Source: Gammaproteobacteria bacterium (lineage in GTDB: Bacteria; Pseudomonadota; Gammaproteobacteria; VBWC01). Taken from it: a DNA stretch of 64,000 bases. Location of the stretch: assembly GCA_023266115.1 (NCBI GenBank), contig JAHFRU010000002.1:124001-188000 (forward strand), read 5' to 3'. The position numbers were made by a program, and so were the translations under genes. The notes beneath the pieces are model-generated. The model was not told the DNA's origin, did not search any database, and saw only the letters and a list, made by a program, of their open reading frames with translations. Positions within the stretch are counted from its first letter, which is position 1. Each line of letters starts with the position of its first letter. Positions 30,097 through 39,549 of the stretch are shown piece by piece.

Positions 30097-33000
30097 GATT
30101 TATTCTCCTGCGTCACGACCGGGTGTGGATCATCATGATGATGCGAGGGCCGCGGTTTGCGCGCGAACAGGGTGAAGAACAGCGGGACGAAGATCGGCGC
30201 GATAAAGGTCGCGACAATCATGCCGCCGAATACGCCGGTGCCCATGGATTGGCGTGCCGCGGCGCCGGCGCCGGTCGCGAGCACCAGCGGCACGACGCCG
30301 AACACGAAGGCGAGCGAGGTCATGACGATAGGCCGGAAGCGCAGTCGTGCCGCCTCGACCGCGGCCGCCGCTGCGGTCATGCCTTGCTCCATGCCCTGCA
30401 TGGCAAACTCCGCGATCAGGATCGCGTTCTTCGCCGCCAGTCCGATCAATACCACCAGGCCGATCTGGAAGTAGATATTGTTGTCCATGCCGCGCAGATA
30501 GACGAAGCCAAGCGCGCCCAACAAGGCGAAGGGCACGGCGAGCACCACGGCCACCGGGACCCCCCAGCGTTCATAGAGCGCCGCCAGGATCAGATAGACC
30601 ATGATAAGCGCGAAGCCGAAGGCGAATACCGAAGCGCTGCCGGTACGTTTTTCCTGGAAGGCCTGGCCAGTCCACTCGATGTCGTAGCCCTTTGGTAAAG
30701 ACTGCCTGGCGATCTGCTCGACCGCTTTTATCGCCTCGCCGGAGCTGAAGCCGGCCTTCGCGCTGCCGAGTACCTTGGCGGCAATATAGCCTTCATAGCG
30801 TTCGATCTGTTCGGGGCCAATGATGTTCTCCACCGTGATCAGCGCCTTGAGCGGGATCATGGTCTGTGTCGTCGCCGAGCGCACGTAAATATTGCCGAGG
30901 TCTTCGGGCCTGGAGCGATACTCGGCGTCGGCCTGGATAGTCACGCGGTAGGTGCGGCCCGCCTTGTTGAAGTCATTGACGTAGAGCGATCCCATTTGCG
31001 CCTGTAATGCGCCGAACACCTCGCTGACCGGTACACCGAGCGCGATGGCTTTCTCTCGATCCACCTCAACGCGCAACTGTGGCACAGTCGGATGATAGAG
31101 CGTGCGCAGTCCTTCCAATGCCGGATTTTGGCCGAGCGCGGCGACGAAATCATTGGTTACTTGCGCGAGGCGCTGCGGATCGGGATCGGTACGGCCGCGC
31201 ACATAGACCTCAAAACCACCGGTCGCGCCGAGGCCACGTATCGCCGGCGGATTGAACGCAAAGGCGATGCCGTCCGGGAACATGAAGCCCTTGCCGCTGA
31301 CTTCCTGCACCAGCTGCTGGGCGGTTTGCGGCCGGGCTTCCCAGGGCTTCAGCGGCATGAAGATGGTCGCGGCATTGCCCTTGTTGCTGCTGCTGATAAG
31401 GTCAAAACCGTTGACGATGAAGATGTTCTCGATCGACTGATTATCGGCCATCATGCCGCGCAATTGCGCCGTGGTCTTCATGGTACGTTCCAGCGTGGCG
31501 CCGTCGGGCAGCACTACGGCACTGATGATATAGCCCTGATCTTCCGGCGGCACGAAGCTGCCGGGTATCCGCCAGAACAGCAGGGCGACAACGCCGACGA
31601 AGACCGCGAACACCGTCAGCGCAGTGATGCGCCAGCCCAGGGCCAACCTGACCGCTGCCAGAAAATGTTCCGTCACCCAGCTGAAGCCACGGTTGAAGGG
31701 GCCGAACAGTTTGGCCATCCTGCCGTCGCTGTGATCGCGCGGCTTGAGCAAGATCGCACACAGCGTCGGCGTCAAGGTCAGTGCCACGATCCCTGACAGC
31801 GCCACGGCAATGGCGACGGTCACCGCGAACTGGCGATAGAGTTGGCCGGCGATGCCGCCGAGAAAGGCGACCGGGATGAACACCGCTATCAACGCCAGCA
31901 CGATACCGATGACGGCGTTCTGCACTTCACGCATGGCCTCTACCGCGGCATCGAACGGGTTCAGTTTTCGTTCGCGCATCAAACGCTCGACGTTTTCGAG
32001 CACGACGATGGCATCATCGACGACGATACCCACCGCCAGCACCATCGCGAACAGGGTCAGGGTATTGATCGAGAAGCCAAACAACCACAACCCGGCAAAG
32101 GTGCCGATCAGCGACACCGGCACCGCGATCATGGGAATCAGGGTGGCGCGCCAGGTTTGCAAAAACACAAACACCACCAACAACACCAGGGCGGCTGCCT
32201 CGAGCAGGGTGTGAATCACGGCCTTGATGGAGGCCGAGACGAAGCGCGTCGTGTCATAGGGGATCAGATAATCGACGTCGTCAGGAAAGTTTTCCTTTTT
32301 CAATTCCGCCATCGTGTCGCGGACCGTCTGCGCGACCTCGATGGCGTTGGCGCCGGATTGCAGGAATACCGCCAGCGCAACGGCGGGCTGACCGTTGACG
32401 CTGTTCGCCTGGTCATAGCTCTGTGCGCCGAGTTCGATGCGCGCCACGTCCTTGAGCTTGAGCACGCCGTTCGGTCCACTGGAGCGCAGGATGATCTTGC
32501 CGAATTCCTCGGGTTGGAGCATGCGCCCGCGCGCCGTGACGGTGTAGACCAGCTGCTGACCCGCGGGCGCCGGATCGGCGCCGATCTTGCCGGCGGCGTA
32601 CTGCGCATTCTGCGAGTTGATGGCGTTGGTGATGTCGGTGACGGTGAGACCGAGCTGGGCCATGCGATCCGGTTTCAGCCACACGCGCATGGAGTAGTCG
32701 CGCGCACCGAAGATAAACACATCCGCCGCGCCCGGGATGCGCTTCAGGTTATCGAGGACATTCTGGGTCGCGTAGTTCGACAGATAGAGCATGTCATAGG
32801 TGCTGTTCGGCGAATTGAGGGCTACCACCAGCAGGATATTCTGCGAGCGCTTGGCGACCGTCACGCCGTTGCGCCGCACTTCATCGGGCAGCCGCGGCGC
32901 GGCCAGTTGCACCCGGTTATTGACGTTGAAGGTCGCCTTATCGACGTCGGTGCCGACCTCAAAGGTGGCGGTGATCGAGATCGTGCCGTTCGATGCCGCG

Positions 33001-33242
33001 GTGGAGTTGAAGTAGAGCAGATTCTCCACGCCCGACAGTTGCTCTTCGATGGGCGCGGCGACGGTCTTGGCCAGGGTCTCGGCCGATGCGCCGGGATAGG
33101 ACGCGGTGATCGTTACGGTCGGCGGCGAGATCTCCGGATACTGCGCGATGGGCAGTATATTCATGGCGACCAGGCCGGACAGCATGATGATGATGGCCAG
33201 CACGCTGGCGAAGATGGGACGATCGATAAAAAATTTTGACAT
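30093..33242 (-). CDS. RND multidrug efflux pump, inner-membrane transporter (AcrB/MexB type, HAE1)
   Basis: 1049 aa, the length of AcrB. Twelve membrane segments and two large periplasmic loops are apparent. The proton-relay residues are present: the Asp pair in VVDDAIVVLENVERLM (TM4) and the Lys in AAKNAILIAEFAMQ (TM10). The N-terminus, MSKFFIDRPIFASVLAIII, and PIAQYPEISPPTVTITASYP are typical of HAE1 pumps. It exports hydrophobic and amphiphilic drugs, with proton influx, into the duct formed with the adaptor and outer membrane factor encoded either side. It lies 41 bp after the adaptor stop. Confidence 0.97.
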   Translation of the reverse strand: MSKFFIDRPIFASVLAIIIMLSGLVAMNILPIAQYPEISPPTVTITASYPGASAETLAKTVAAPIEEQLSGVENLLYFNSTAASNGTISITATFEVGTDVDKATFNVNNRVQLAAPRLPDEVRRNGVTVAKRSQNILLVVALNSPNSTYDMLYLSNYATQNVLDNLKRIPGAADVFIFGARDYSMRVWLKPDRMAQLGLTVTDITNAINSQNAQYAAGKIGADPAPAGQQLVYTVTARGRMLQPEEFGKIILRSSGPNGVLKLKDVARIELGAQSYDQANSVNGQPAVALAVFLQSGANAIEVAQTVRDTMAELKKENFPDDVDYLIPYDTTRFVSASIKAVIHTLLEAAALVLLVVFVFLQTWRATLIPMIAVPVSLIGTFAGLWLFGFSINTLTLFAMVLAVGIVVDDAIVVLENVERLMRERKLNPFDAAVEAMREVQNAVIGIVLALIAVFIPVAFLGGIAGQLYRQFAVTVAIAVALSGIVALTLTPTLCAILLKPRDHSDGRMAKLFGPFNRGFSWVTEHFLAAVRLALGWRITALTVFAVFVGVVALLFWRIPGSFVPPEDQGYIISAVVLPDGATLERTMKTTAQLRGMMADNQSIENIFIVNGFDLISSSNKGNAATIFMPLKPWEARPQTAQQLVQEVSGKGFMFPDGIAFAFNPPAIRGLGATGGFEVYVRGRTDPDPQRLAQVTNDFVAALGQNPALEGLRTLYHPTVPQLRVEVDREKAIALGVPVSEVFGALQAQMGSLYVNDFNKAGRTYRVTIQADAEYRSRPEDLGNIYVRSATTQTMIPLKALITVENIIGPEQIERYEGYIAAKVLGSAKAGFSSGEAIKAVEQIARQSLPKGYDIEWTGQAFQEKRTGSASVFAFGFALIMVYLILAALYERWGVPVAVVLAVPFALLGALGFVYLRGMDNNIYFQIGLVVLIGLAAKNAILIAEFAMQGMEQGMTAAAAAVEAARLRFRPIVMTSLAFVFGVVPLVLATGAGAAARQSMGTGVFGGMIVATFIAPIFVPLFFTLFARKPRPSHHHDDPHPVVTQENKS

Positions 33243-33283
33243 GGTTTAGCCTTCGCTGGGATACCGGGCCGGTTGCAAACCCG

Positions 33284-34510
33284 CTATTTTTTCTGGGCCG
33301 GTTTGTCAGCAGCCGGTGCATTGCCTGCGCCCGCAGGTGCGCCGGGACCTTCGCCGCGTGCGTGAGGCATTACTGCCGCGCCGGGGCGCAGCTTCATAAG
33401 ATTGTCCGTGATGATCTTGTCGCCCGGCGCCAGACCTTTGCTCACCACCCAGTCATGTCCCGACCAGCCGTCGGTCTCCACCGGCCGTGGCGCTACGGTG
33501 TTGTCCGCCGCGACCGTGAATAGCAGCTTGCCTTGATCGGTTTGGGTCATGGCGGCCTGCGGTACCAGATAGGCCTCGCGTTCGCCGATGGCGACCTGGA
33601 CGCGGACGAACTGACCCGGCAGCAGCCTCGCGTTGGGATTCGGGAATTCGGCACGCATCTGTACCATGCCGGTGCTGCTGTTCACCGTCGAGGCGGTGAA
33701 GTTAAGCTTGCCGGCCATGTCATAGGTGCTGCCATCGGATAAAAGCAGCTTCACTTCGGACTTGCTGCCGGCCCGGCGCAGCTGTAATGCCTCGCTTTCG
33801 GAGAAGCCGAAACGCACCCAGATTGGATCGATGATATGCAGGGTCGTCAGCAGACTGGACGCTGCGCCGGGGATGACCAGCGTGCCTTCCGAAAACTCGG
33901 CACGGCCGGTCACGCCGGAGATCGGCGCGGTGATCCGGGTATAAGACAGATTCAACTCGGCGTCGCGCACGCGGGCTTCGTTGACTGCCAACGACGCTTG
34001 CGCCGTTAACAATCCGCTGTTGGCATCATCCGCTTCCTTTTGACTGACGGCCTTTTCGTCTACCAGGGGTTTTAGACGTGTCGCTTCGCGCTGCGCCTTT
34101 TCAAGGTTGGCCTTGTCCTGCGCCAATTCGGCGCGGGCTTGCGCCAAAGCAATCTCGAAAGGTGCGCGATCGATACTAAACAAGGCGTCGCCTTTTTTGA
34201 CCTTATCACCTTCCTGAAAGAGTTGTTTGGTTAACACGCCGGTGACGCGCGCCCGTACTTCGATATCCTTGGAACCTTCCGTCTGTCCTGCCACCTCGAT
34301 GATCACCGGCACCTGTTGCGGATTGGCCTCGATTACCGTCACCGGCATGGCGGGCATGCCGCCCGCTTCCCCTGGTCCGGCGGCCCGGCCGTTGTTGCCA
34401 CAAGCACTAAGCAAGGTCAGTGCAGTCACAGTACAGACGACGAGTCGCCATGGGCGGTTCCTTATTTGTCTGTGTGCGCCGGAAAAATGGATAAGATGGG
34501 AGAGCGTCAT
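33284..34510 (-). CDS. RND efflux periplasmic adaptor lipoprotein (AcrA/MexA type)
   Basis: About 408 aa from ATG 34510; an in-frame ATG at 34534 is possible, but the promoter would place its transcript start almost at that codon. The signal peptide ends in lipobox LLSACGNN, so the adaptor is anchored in the inner membrane. The order is: barrel-sandwich/lipoyl halves (GSKDIEVRARVTGVLTK; ITAPISGVTGRAEF), alpha-hairpin (RAELAQDKANLEKAQREATR) and beta-barrel (VQVAIGEREAYLVP). The C-terminal tail is Pro/Ala-rich. It is the first gene of the four-gene efflux operon. The promoter immediately upstream contains the proposed TetR operator. Confidence 0.94.
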   Translation of the reverse strand: MTLSHLIHFSGAHRQIRNRPWRLVVCTVTALTLLSACGNNGRAAGPGEAGGMPAMPVTVIEANPQQVPVIIEVAGQTEGSKDIEVRARVTGVLTKQLFQEGDKVKKGDALFSIDRAPFEIALAQARAELAQDKANLEKAQREATRLKPLVDEKAVSQKEADDANSGLLTAQASLAVNEARVRDAELNLSYTRITAPISGVTGRAEFSEGTLVIPGAASSLLTTLHIIDPIWVRFGFSESEALQLRRAGSKSEVKLLLSDGSTYDMAGKLNFTASTVNSSTGMVQMRAEFPNPNARLLPGQFVRVQVAIGEREAYLVPQAAMTQTDQGKLLFTVAADNTVAPRPVETDGWSGHDWVVSKGLAPGDKIITDNLMKLRPGAAVMPHARGEGPGAPAGAGNAPAADKPAQKK

Positions 34511-34543
34511 GGTCTGAGTCCGCGTGGGAAACATGGATCGCCG

Positions 34544-34571
34544 ATTATATACAAACGTGAATGTTTGTAAA
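34544..34571 (-). promoter_or_regulatory. RND operon promoter with embedded TetR-type operator
   Basis: On the minus strand TTTACA (34566-34571), a 16-nt spacer and TATAAT (34544-34549) make a strong sigma-70 promoter. A perfect 7-bp inverted repeat, TACAAAC-N6-GTTTGTA (34550-34569), fills the spacer and overlaps the -35. Its spelling resembles operators of AcrR/TtgR-type repressors. Binding here would block RNA polymerase directly. Confidence 0.8.
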
Positions 34572-34728
34572 GGAGCTGGAAACTGATCCCCGATCTCCAC
34601 TATCTAGCTCTACCGTCCTGCGACGGTCGTCGCCGCGCCAGACCACCGCGGGAGTTGAAACCGGCATGTTTAGTCACTATTAATCCGGTGGAGTTACCCG
34701 GGTTTGTCATCAATCAGGAGCCAAGTGA

Positions 34729-35613
34729 ATGAAGCGGATAGTGCTGTTTCTTGCGACCAACATTGCGATTCTCATTGTGTTGAGCATTTCGCTGCGGTTG
34801 CTCGGTGTCGAAAGCATCCTGGACCAGCAGGGCGTCGGTCTGGATCTTAACGCGCTCGTCATCTTTGCGACGGTGTTTGGCATGGGCGGTGCGTTCATTT
34901 CGCTGGCCATTTCCAAGTGGACTGCTAAACGTATGACCGGTGCCCGGGTGATCGAGCGGCCCTCGAACGATGTGGAGGCATGGCTGGTGGAGACGGTCGC
35001 ACGGCAAGCGCGGGCCGCTGGTATCGGCATGCCCGAGGTGGCGGTTTACAACGCGCCTGACGTCAACGCGTTTGCCACCGGCATGAGAAAAAATCACGCG
35101 CTGGTCGCCGTCAGCACGGGTCTGTTGCAGGCGATGGATCGAGACGAGGCAGAGGCCGTGCTTGCGCACGAGGTGACTCATGTTGCCAATGGCGATATGG
35201 TGACGCTGGCCTTGATACAGGGTGTCATCAACACGTTTGTGATGGTGTTGTCACGTGTGATCGGGCACGTCGTTGACCGTGTGATATTCAAGACCGAGCG
35301 TGGCCACGGCCCGGCGTTCTGGGTCACGGCGATCATTGCGGAGCTGGTGCTCGCTGTGCTCGCGTCGATGATCGTCATGTGGTTCAGCAGGCAACGCGAA
35401 TTCCGCGCGGACAAGGGTGGCGCCACGCTGGCCGGTCGCGAAAAGATGATCGCTGCCCTGCAGCGTCTCAAGGCTGCCAGCGGGCAGCCGCACCTGCCGG
35501 ATCAAATGGCGGCGTTCGGGATTTCGGGCGGTATCGGTTCCGGATTCCGGCGGTTGTTCATGAGCCATCCGCCGCTCGACGAGCGAATCGCGGCGTTGCG
35601 CGCCAGGGGTTGA
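34729..35613 (+). CDS. htpX: Membrane zinc metalloprotease HtpX
   Basis: 294 aa, the family length. It degrades misfolded inner-membrane proteins together with FtsH. Two N-terminal membrane segments ([41 protein letters not shown]) precede the M48 catalytic domain with HEVTH (residues ~145-149) and its downstream Glu in [10 protein letters not shown]. Two further hydrophobic segments ([38 protein letters not shown]) follow the HExxH. The end [13 protein letters not shown] is diagnostic. It stands alone, divergent from the RND operon. Confidence 0.96.
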   Translation: MKRIVLFLATNIAILIVLSISLRLLGVESILDQQGVGLDLNALVIFATVFGMGGAFISLAISKWTAKRMTGARVIERPSNDVEAWLVETVARQARAAGIGMPEVAVYNAPDVNAFATGMRKNHALVAVSTGLLQAMDRDEAEAVLAHEVTHVANGDMVTLALIQGVINTFVMVLSRVIGHVVDRVIFKTERGHGPAFWVTAIIAELVLAVLASMIVMWFSRQREFRADKGGATLAGREKMIAALQRLKAASGQPHLPDQMAAFGISGGIGSGFRRLFMSHPPLDERIAALRARG

Positions 35614-35649
35614 GCCGGTTTGACAGGGGCCGGTGTCGGGCGATGATCT

Positions 35650-37485
35650 TTAGCCGGCGCCGGCTGAGAATTCGTACGCCAGATGGCCATCCGGCTGCTG
35701 CAGATAATATCCCTGGATATAGTCGATGCCGCATTGCCACAGCAGACGTAGCGTACGCGCATCCTGCACGAATTCGGCGATCGCCTCACGATGCAGTTCG
35801 TGCGAAGCTCTGGCGAGTTTTTTCAGACGCTCCTGCTTGCCCGGATTATGCGGAAAGTCATGGGTAAGCGAGCGGTCGAACTTGATGAAGTCCAGTGGCA
35901 GATCTTCAAGGGTTTCCAGAGCGCCAGGGTTCATACCCGCCCGCTCAAGCGCCGTGCGGCAATGGAGCTCCTTGACGCCTTTCAAAAAGAATCGTGCTTC
36001 TTCCGGGTGTGCCATCACGGCATTCTCGGTGAGTTCAAAGGTAATCGCGTCGCCGGGTACGCGCGCAGTCTTGAACGCGGTGCTGATCCACATCACCAAT
36101 TCGGCATCCGCCAACGCTTCGTTTGAAATCTTGACGAAGAAGTTGGTTTTGTTGCCTTCGCGATGTCGTTCAGCGGCGGTTTGAATCGATTTGTTGATGA
36201 CCCAGCGATCGATATCCGGCATCAGGCCGCCCTTTTCGGCGGCAGGAATAAACTGGGCCGGCATGATTTCCTTGTCATTGTCGCCGAGCATGCGCAACAG
36301 CACTTCATAGCGTTCGGCCGGTGCGGCGCAGAGATTGACGATCGGCTGGAATACCAGTTTGAAGCGGTTGTTTTTCAGCGCGTCGGAGAGGCGGTTTCCC
36401 TGTTCCTTGCCCGTTTCCTGGACTGCCTTGGCGTCGGCTTTGGCGTCATAGGCATGAATTCTGTTGCCACCGCTTTTTTGTGCTATCTGTCCTGACAATG
36501 CTGCCCAGTAGATGAGTTTCTGAGAGCTGGCGCTGGTACCAACAAACGGACAGACGCCGACGCTGCAGGTAACCTTGACCGTTTTCCCCGCAATTTCAGA
36601 TTCGTGAGCCGCCACGGCGGTGCAGAGGCGATCCGCGATTTGCTTGATTTGCGCAGCATCGGAATTGCGGATCATCGCCAGGAACACGTTGTCGTCCGAG
36701 CGCGAGCCGAAGCGGCAGGCAAGGCTATCGGTGCCGATGACCTCCGACACGATCGCTGCAACGTCCGCCAGCGCGAGGTCCGCCGCAGCGACGCCGAGTT
36801 TTTCGCGCACAAAGTCGAAATTATCGATGGCGATATGCATCAGCGCACTCGTGCCTGGTAGCGAATCCGGGTCGGCAAGGCCCTTGTCCAGCTCGCCGAT
36901 GAAGTAGTTTCTGGTATAGAGGCCGGTGAGAACATCGCGGTTGCCGGGCAGCGCGGTATTCGCGGAGTCAGCCGAGGTGCGCGCGGTATGAGCCGCACTG
37001 TCAGGCGTCAAGATGCCGTAGCGCTCGGCGTAGGCGGCACACAGTTGTTCGTACCGGAGGCGGGCGTGCCGCTCGGCGATAAACGCGAGTTCGCGCGCGA
37101 CGACCATATGCAGGCGCTCGGGCGGCTGCGTGCGCACAACGTCGGCGGCGCCTTGTTCGAGAAATTCTACGGCCGTCACGTCCTCCGTCGGGCCAAACAC
37201 GATCACGCGGGGTGGTGTCCCCGTGCATTGCGCCTGTAGCTTCAGGACTTCAGGGGCCATCGATACCGGTGTGAGAATCAATTCCCAGTTTCCGCTCGTC
37301 ACCATGCCCGGCTTCAACTCGCGCGGGTTGTCGATATTGGTAGCACGTACGTTGAATCCTTTCACGGTGACGGCGTTTATCAATCCGCTGATATCGATCG
37401 AGCGATCGACCATCGCCAGCATGTGAGACAGTTCAGCCGTGGATTGCGGTGCGACTGGTGCGGACGGTTTTGGTATCGTTGCCAT
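35650..37485 (-). CDS. Degenerate GGDEF-EAL protein, FimX-like cyclic-di-GMP effector
   Basis: 611 aa. Residues ~20-135 resemble a receiver-like fold without clear phospho-acceptor context. A coiled linker follows. The GGDEF domain (~185-345) has lost its active site: the loop reads RFGSRSDDNVFL. The EAL domain (~360-605) begins with EVLLRM (EVL instead of EAL), and the DDFG metal motif is replaced by ERAG (CRTALERAGMNPG). PLDFIKFDRSL and DYIQGYYLQQP remain. It is therefore expected to bind cyclic-di-GMP, not make or cleave it. The same pattern (EVL, no GGDEF) defines FimX, which controls type IV pilus assembly. It starts 12 bp after the atypical PilZ-like gene. Confidence 0.85.
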   Translation of the reverse strand: MATIPKPSAPVAPQSTAELSHMLAMVDRSIDISGLINAVTVKGFNVRATNIDNPRELKPGMVTSGNWELILTPVSMAPEVLKLQAQCTGTPPRVIVFGPTEDVTAVEFLEQGAADVVRTQPPERLHMVVARELAFIAERHARLRYEQLCAAYAERYGILTPDSAAHTARTSADSANTALPGNRDVLTGLYTRNYFIGELDKGLADPDSLPGTSALMHIAIDNFDFVREKLGVAAADLALADVAAIVSEVIGTDSLACRFGSRSDDNVFLAMIRNSDAAQIKQIADRLCTAVAAHESEIAGKTVKVTCSVGVCPFVGTSASSQKLIYWAALSGQIAQKSGGNRIHAYDAKADAKAVQETGKEQGNRLSDALKNNRFKLVFQPIVNLCAAPAERYEVLLRMLGDNDKEIMPAQFIPAAEKGGLMPDIDRWVINKSIQTAAERHREGNKTNFFVKISNEALADAELVMWISTAFKTARVPGDAITFELTENAVMAHPEEARFFLKGVKELHCRTALERAGMNPGALETLEDLPLDFIKFDRSLTHDFPHNPGKQERLKKLARASHELHREAIAEFVQDARTLRLLWQCGIDYIQGYYLQQPDGHLAYEFSAGAG

Positions 37486-37497
37486 GGTGATTAATGC

Positions 37498-39465
37498 CTA
37501 GATGATGTCCCAGATCGAGTCCATATCCCGGCTCTGGATTTCCTTGGATGCCTGAGCCTTGTCCTGACGATCGATGCCGTCAATAACCGTGAAATGGAAC
37601 TGGCCGAAAAACTGACTGCTATGTAACGGTGCCGCGAGGATGATCTCCAGCTCAAAGCCACCGACGTTCAGCAACGCGGCCATCCCCTTGCGGAACACCA
37701 GGGCGGGCATCACCAGCGTCGCCGGCCGGTCAATCGCGGGAATTTCCGGCAGCAGCAGCGCCCGCTGGTAATCGCCGAGCTGGCCAGTACGATCGTCCTT
37801 GATGCGTACCGCCACGGCGTCGGCTGCAGGCGAGAGAAACTGGATGCCAAACTCGAAAGCGGCGTTAGCGGTTTTCTTCATCCAGCGGATAATGCCGATT
37901 ATCCACAAACTGCCGTTTCCGCCAAGGCCGCGAATGCTGACGAGCTCGCCGACCCGCATGCGTGGTGAGTTCGTTCCTTCCCAGGACAGGCATGCCCAGC
38001 GCAACCGGGTTCCCTCGTTGCTCTCGTTAATCGTTGTGCATTCGAAGGAATCAAACAATGGTGTCGCGGCGACTTCATCGATGGATTCGATATCGGGGAC
38101 AGCGCCGTCGTAGTTCTCGATATTGAGAAAATCCTTCATCGACAGAACGCGGCGTTCGGTGACCTGCAGACCTTCAACCGCGCGGCCGGAGAACTCGGAT
38201 CGCGACGTGAATTCGGGCAGTTTCTTTTTGGCAGCATCACGGTCAGGCCTGACCGAACAGCGCTCAAACAGCGAATGCCGCGTGGCGGCAAGCAGATCCA
38301 GCGTCTCCCGGGGCTGGTGGGCGCCGAAGAACGCGGTGGTGGTGGTAGCAAAGTAATGTGTCGAACTCAGTCCCAGCGTGACGATGACCTTGGTCGAGCT
38401 GTCGAGACGGCGGGAGCGTCGTTTCGGTGTGATGCCCCAGGAGAACATCAGGTGTTGCAGCAGGTCCTTCGACATGGCCGTGCGCGCGTCGCCGGGAACG
38501 ATCCGCACCAGGGTATGCGGCGATTCATGCAGGCTGCGCAGCGTTTGCGTCAGCCCGACAATGTCCAATATGCGCCAGGTGCCGGACATTTGTGCCTGCG
38601 CCGCCGTGACCGGAAGAGGTTGCTCGTCGTCTTCAAGATTTACGCCGAACATGCCGGTTGCGGCGGTTTCATTTATGCTCGATAAACGGCAATGTGACGT
38701 CCATGCGCTGAGCACGATGTAAACCTTTTCGGTCTCTTCCGGTTTCAGGTGGAACGGGTCAGCCATCGCGAGCAGCAGAATCTGTTTGTAAATGTCCACC
38801 ACGTTGGTACGCGCCGCGAACCAGTTCTCGATATCCGTGACGGGGACGAGGTGCAGGTTTTGCAGTTCGGCATAGTGATAAAGCTGATGAATCTCTTTCC
38901 AGACATGCTCAGGCGCACCGGAGTAGGTTTTGTAGCCGTTCAACAGCACCCGTCCCAGGTAGCGGAGCGCGCGATGTATGGCGCTGGCGGCCAAAGGCGT
39001 ATTGTGGCCGGTGTCGATGTCCACCAGGTTATTGGCAATGATTTTGTAACCGTTGGCCGTCGCCATCTGAATTTCGCGTTCCAGCGCGCTGATTTTCTGC
39101 TGACGCGGTGGCAGCGGAAACTCATGGCTGACGAAATGCTTTTGCAGCGCGCTGCAAATATAGAGTACCGGCTCCCGGAACAACTCCATGATCTGAAAAT
39201 GATGACGGTCGTTCAAAGGCGCCTGATTCAGGTCGCGTAACGCGTGGAAGATCCGGCGGGCGGATTCGCGGGTATCGGCCAGTGGCAGCGCTGCGATCCA
39301 CTCCTCGACCTTGCCTGGCCTTGTATCGATTTTCCCTGACGTCATCATATCCTGAGATGGTTCGGCCCAGACGCGATCATCAGCGGCCACGGCGCCAGCC
39401 TTGTCCCTTTTGTCTTCAGGTGAATAGTTTCCCGGTACTACAGACAGTTTTTCGATCAAAACCAC
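37498..39465 (-). CDS. Large PilZ-like (atypical PilZ / DUF1631-like) regulatory protein
   Basis: 655 aa, soluble, no signal peptide. The N-terminal ~350 residues are helical: VEEWIAALPLADTRESARR, then the segment HFQIMELFREPVLYICSAL. I associate this with the uncharacterised proteins carrying an atypical PilZ domain in gammaproteobacteria. Near residue ~490 there is NESNEG, which fits the D/NxSxxG half of a cyclic-di-GMP PilZ site, followed by beta-rich segments (SIRGLGGNGSLWIIGII). I do not see the paired RxxxR. It forms an operon with the FimX-like gene 12 bp downstream. Function is an inference: cyclic-di-GMP-linked surface motility control. Confidence 0.65.
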   Translation of the reverse strand: MVLIEKLSVVPGNYSPEDKRDKAGAVAADDRVWAEPSQDMMTSGKIDTRPGKVEEWIAALPLADTRESARRIFHALRDLNQAPLNDRHHFQIMELFREPVLYICSALQKHFVSHEFPLPPRQQKISALEREIQMATANGYKIIANNLVDIDTGHNTPLAASAIHRALRYLGRVLLNGYKTYSGAPEHVWKEIHQLYHYAELQNLHLVPVTDIENWFAARTNVVDIYKQILLLAMADPFHLKPEETEKVYIVLSAWTSHCRLSSINETAATGMFGVNLEDDEQPLPVTAAQAQMSGTWRILDIVGLTQTLRSLHESPHTLVRIVPGDARTAMSKDLLQHLMFSWGITPKRRSRRLDSSTKVIVTLGLSSTHYFATTTTAFFGAHQPRETLDLLAATRHSLFERCSVRPDRDAAKKKLPEFTSRSEFSGRAVEGLQVTERRVLSMKDFLNIENYDGAVPDIESIDEVAATPLFDSFECTTINESNEGTRLRWACLSWEGTNSPRMRVGELVSIRGLGGNGSLWIIGIIRWMKKTANAAFEFGIQFLSPAADAVAVRIKDDRTGQLGDYQRALLLPEIPAIDRPATLVMPALVFRKGMAALLNVGGFELEIILAAPLHSSQFFGQFHFTVIDGIDRQDKAQASKEIQSRDMDSIWDII

Positions 39466-39549
39466 TAAAACTTTAATTAAAGAGTATCGTGGAACAGGCG
39501 CGTATATTTCCCTCCGACCACCCCGTAAGTTTCAGAAACGACGGATAAA

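Noticed and set aside
31842-33239. 465-residue plus-strand ORF
   Set aside because: Antisense of the RND pump. His/Gln/Asp/Gly/Arg-rich composition is typical of a shadow frame.
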